Shown: positions 6,139 to 8,497 of the stretch, in pieces
Layout: each line of letters starts with the position of its first letter
Numbering within the stretch: the stretch's first letter is position 1
NCBI GenBank assembly: GCA_030610225.1
Contig: JAUWSD010000043.1
Coordinates: forward strand, 1 to 8,497
Direction: 5' to 3'
DNA: 8,497 nt
Origin: Chloroflexota bacterium
Lineage (GTDB): Bacteria > Chloroflexota > Anaerolineae > Anaerolineales > UBA11579
The notes under the pieces: generated by a model
What the model was told of the DNA's origin: nothing
Databases searched by the model: none
Seen by the model: only the letters and a program-made list of their open reading frames with translations
Translations under genes and position numbers: made by a program

Positions 6139-8430
6139 ATGAACAACGATAAAAGAACACTGAAATTAAATATTAAAGGCATTGTCCAAGGCGTAGGGTT
6201 TAGGCCTTTTATCTACAACTTGGCTATTAAAAACAAATTAGTTGGTTGGGTACGCAATAGTTCAGCGGGGGTGGATATCGAGGTCTCAGGTTCTAAAAAT
6301 ATTCTTGACTCATTTATCATATCAATAAAGAATGACGCCCCCCCTCTTTCCAAGATCGACTTGATTAAAGAGGATTGGCTGGAGCATAAATATTTTGATT
6401 CTTTTAAGATTGTATTTTCTGAAGATGATCCAAATGCTTTTATTCCAATTTCACCTGACATTTCAATTTGTGAAGATTGTCTGGATGAATTATTTGATAA
6501 AGATGATAAAAGGTATAGATATCCTTTCATCAACTGCACTAACTGTGGTCCCAGATTCACAATAATTGAATCAATACCTTACGATCGACCCAAAACTACC
6601 ATGTCTACTTTTAATCTGTGTCAGTATTGCAAGGATGAATATACTGATCCAACCAATAGAAGATTTCACGCCCAGCCAGTTGCTTGCCCTGAATGCGGCC
6701 CACAGGTTAGCTTCGTGATTGATAAAGAAATCGTTAGCGAAGGTGAAAATGCACTCCAGCAAGCACGTGAATATATCAGGAGTGGAAAGATCGTTTCTGT
6801 TAAAGGCATAGGTGGATATCATCTGGCATGTGATGCTTTTGATGAGATCGCAGTCAGCAATTTGAGGGAAAGAAAACATAGAATTGATAAAGCTTTTGCT
6901 GTAATGAGCTTATCAGCTGATAAAGTAAAAGAATATGGCAAATTGGGAATTGAAGAGGAAGAATACTTAACAAGCCGTGAGCGCCCAATAGTGATCCTGG
7001 ATCAGAGAGAAGACACAACGCTGGCATCATCAATCTCACCTGGTCAGAATACTGTTGGAGTGATGCTTCCTTACACCCCCCTGCATTATTTGTTGTTGGA
7101 GGAAGAGGATGATTTTCCTTCTGCAATTGTCATGACGAGTGGAAATTATAGCGAAGAACCGATCGATATTGATAATGATGCTGCATTTGATCATCTAGGT
7201 CCTATTGCAGATGCTTTTCTGATCAACGACCGCGATATTTATATCAGATGCGATGATTCGGTTGTTCAGCCATATAATACAGGTAAAAATAGGGCGATAA
7301 GAGTTATCAGAAGAAGCCGTGGATACGCTCCAAATCCTATAAACCTTCAATGGGATCTTCCCCCAATATTAGCAGTCGGGCCAGAATTAAAGAACACATT
7401 CTGCTTAACCCGTGATAAATATGCATTTGTGAGCCATCACCTGGGAAATCTGGAAAATTACGAGACTTTATCTTCATTCGAATCAACAATTGAACAATAT
7501 GAAAGGCTTTTCAGGATCAAACCAGAAATAATTACACATGATCTTCACCCCGATTATCTATCAACACGATACGCACAGGATCGTGCATCTGCAGAGAATA
7601 TTGAGTTGGTTGGAATTCAACATCACCATGCACATATCGCGTCTTGCATGGCTGAGAACAACCTCCCTTCAGACTCAAAAGTGTTAGGTTTTAGTTTTGA
7701 TGGAACAGGATATGGAACTGATGGAAATATCTGGGGAGGAGAAGTTTTATTGGCGTCGTATTCAGATTATGAAAGAATAGGCCACATAAGACCTTTTTCC
7801 CTTCCCGGCGGTGAAAAAGCGATCAGGGAACCATGGCGAATTGCTGTTTCTCTTTTAGTAGAATCAGGTGTAGATAATTCAAAAATAGCTCAAATACTGG
7901 ATTCTATCCCTGAATCCGATGTTGAATTTGTTCTCTCACAACTCGATTCAGATGTAAATTGTCCAAAAACTACTAGTTTAGGAAGGTTATTTGATGGAAT
8001 TTCAGCTATTTTAGGTGTTAGTAGACATGTAAATTATGAAGGCCAAGCTGCAATTGAGTTTGAAGAATTAGCCTTCTGTGATGAATTTAGGGGAAAAAAT
8101 AAATATTTGGATTATGGTAATATATATGACTACACGAAATTTGTCAATAATTTCATTCATTTTCCAAGTTTTGGAAAAAGTAAACCATTGATCTCATATG
8201 CTTTTCATGACTCTCTTGCACAGTGGGTTTCATCGCATGCTATAACCAATGAATCAACGAAATCAATTGCCCTATCAGGTGGTGTTTGGCAAAATCGCTT
8301 ATTAACTAAACTGACCTTATCTTTATTAAGTAAACATGATATAAACGTTTTTAACCAAAACGAAATTCCAACCAACGATGGTGGTATTTCACTTGGTCAG
8401 GCTGTTGCTGCATATCACAAAATTAAATAG
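6139..8430 (+). CDS. hypF: Carbamoyltransferase HypF, [NiFe] hydrogenase maturation
   Basis: HypF (763 residues, typical length) turns carbamoyl phosphate and ATP into carbamoyl-adenylate and transfers the carbamoyl group to the C-terminal cysteine of HypE, the first step in making the cyanide ligands of the Fe centre. All regions are present: an acylphosphatase domain (about 8-92) with GIVQGVGFRPF, where Arg22 and Asn40 are the expected catalytic residues; a double zinc finger with exact spacing CX2CX18CX2CX24CX2CX18CX2C (Cys111 to Cys186); a YrdC-like domain (about 205-390) with KGIGGYHLACDA, KAFAVM, TSGN (333-336) and RCDDSV; and a Kae1-like domain (about 405-763) with HHHAH (495-499), FDGTGYGTDGNIWGGE (520-535) and LSGGVWQNR. 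The ATG fits the start of the acylphosphatase fold, but no Shine-Dalgarno sequence precedes it. It is transcribed away from the hydrogenase operon and leads directly into hypC. Confidence 0.98.
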   Translation: MNNDKRTLKLNIKGIVQGVGFRPFIYNLAIKNKLVGWVRNSSAGVDIEVSGSKNILDSFIISIKNDAPPLSKIDLIKEDWLEHKYFDSFKIVFSEDDPNAFIPISPDISICEDCLDELFDKDDKRYRYPFINCTNCGPRFTIIESIPYDRPKTTMSTFNLCQYCKDEYTDPTNRRFHAQPVACPECGPQVSFVIDKEIVSEGENALQQAREYIRSGKIVSVKGIGGYHLACDAFDEIAVSNLRERKHRIDKAFAVMSLSADKVKEYGKLGIEEEEYLTSRERPIVILDQREDTTLASSISPGQNTVGVMLPYTPLHYLLLEEEDDFPSAIVMTSGNYSEEPIDIDNDAAFDHLGPIADAFLINDRDIYIRCDDSVVQPYNTGKNRAIRVIRRSRGYAPNPINLQWDLPPILAVGPELKNTFCLTRDKYAFVSHHLGNLENYETLSSFESTIEQYERLFRIKPEIITHDLHPDYLSTRYAQDRASAENIELVGIQHHHAHIASCMAENNLPSDSKVLGFSFDGTGYGTDGNIWGGEVLLASYSDYERIGHIRPFSLPGGEKAIREPWRIAVSLLVESGVDNSKIAQILDSIPESDVEFVLSQLDSDVNCPKTTSLGRLFDGISAILGVSRHVNYEGQAAIEFEELAFCDEFRGKNKYLDYGNIYDYTKFVNNFIHFPSFGKSKPLISYAFHDSLAQWVSSHAITNESTKSIALSGGVWQNRLLTKLTLSLLSKHDINVFNQNEIPTNDGGISLGQAVAAYHKIK

Positions 8431-8439
8431 GAGTTTTCT

Positions 8440-8497
8440 ATGTGCTTAGCTGTACCTGGAAAAATAATTGAGATATTTGAAAAGAACAATATGCAAA
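8440..8497 (+). CDS. hypC: Hydrogenase maturation chaperone HypC, only first 19 codons in window
   Basis: The visible start MCLAVPGKIIEIFEKNNMQ is the signature N-terminus of HypC/HybG, a small chaperone of about 70-90 residues. With HypD it carries the Fe(CN)2CO group and delivers it to the hydrogenase large-subunit precursor. Cys2, the residue that contacts the iron and HypD after removal of the initiator Met, is present. An AGGAG site at 8429-8433 overlaps the hypF TAG stop and lies 6 nt before the ATG, so translation is probably coupled to hypF. The frame is open to the right edge. hypD and hypE would be expected beyond it. Confidence 0.93.
   Translation, partial: MCLAVPGKIIEIFEKNNMQ

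Noticed and set aside
6213..7126. Three minus-strand open frames within hypF
   Set aside because: They are antisense to conserved acylphosphatase, zinc-finger and YrdC segments of hypF and have no recognisable domains.
1..8497. CRISPR arrays, insertion sequences, tRNA or rRNA genes
   Set aside because: The window is almost wholly filled by eight conserved genes, and no repeats with spacers, transposase motifs or RNA gene patterns were seen.

Overview
This window looks like part of a hydrogen-metabolism island from a strict anaerobe. Base composition is AT-rich (about 40% GC by eye). Six tightly packed genes on the minus strand read hdrC-hdrB-hdrA-mvhD-mvhG-mvhA, with the last running off the left edge. 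On the opposite strand, across a roughly 200 bp AT-rich gap, are hypF and the first codons of hypC, which runs off the right edge. Strong Shine-Dalgarno sequences, a probable TTG start for hdrC and bacterial-type TATAAT boxes in the gap favour a bacterium. A methanogenic or related archaeon cannot be excluded, because all six enzyme subunits are of the types found in methanogens. I cannot name a genus.

Minus strand, 5919 down to 1: the gene set encodes a full heterodisulfide reductase (HdrABC) and a group 3c [NiFe] hydrogenase with its connecting iron-sulfur subunit (MvhADG type). In methanogens this soluble complex oxidises H2 at MvhA/MvhG and passes electrons through MvhD to the FAD of HdrA. 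There they are bifurcated: one path goes through HdrC to the non-cubane clusters of HdrB, which cleaves a disulfide, and the other reduces ferredoxin. Cluster-binding cysteines are intact in every subunit visible here. Gene junctions are overlaps of 1 to 4 nt or gaps of 9 to 12 nt, each with a Shine-Dalgarno sequence, as expected for one co-transcribed and translationally coupled operon.

Gap 5920-6138: AT-rich, with candidate sigma70-type elements reading towards hypF and weak inverted repeats. It presumably holds both divergent promoters, but no hdrC promoter could be assigned with confidence.

Plus strand, 6139 to 8497: hypF and hypC encode maturation proteins that build the Fe(CN)2CO part of the [NiFe] active site, so the enzyme and part of its assembly machinery sit side by side. 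Apart from open questions (the natural oxidant of HdrB if the host is not a methanogen, a lysine-rich HdrB tail, and the regulation of the divergent gap), the genes belong to known families. I did not find a clearly new system.
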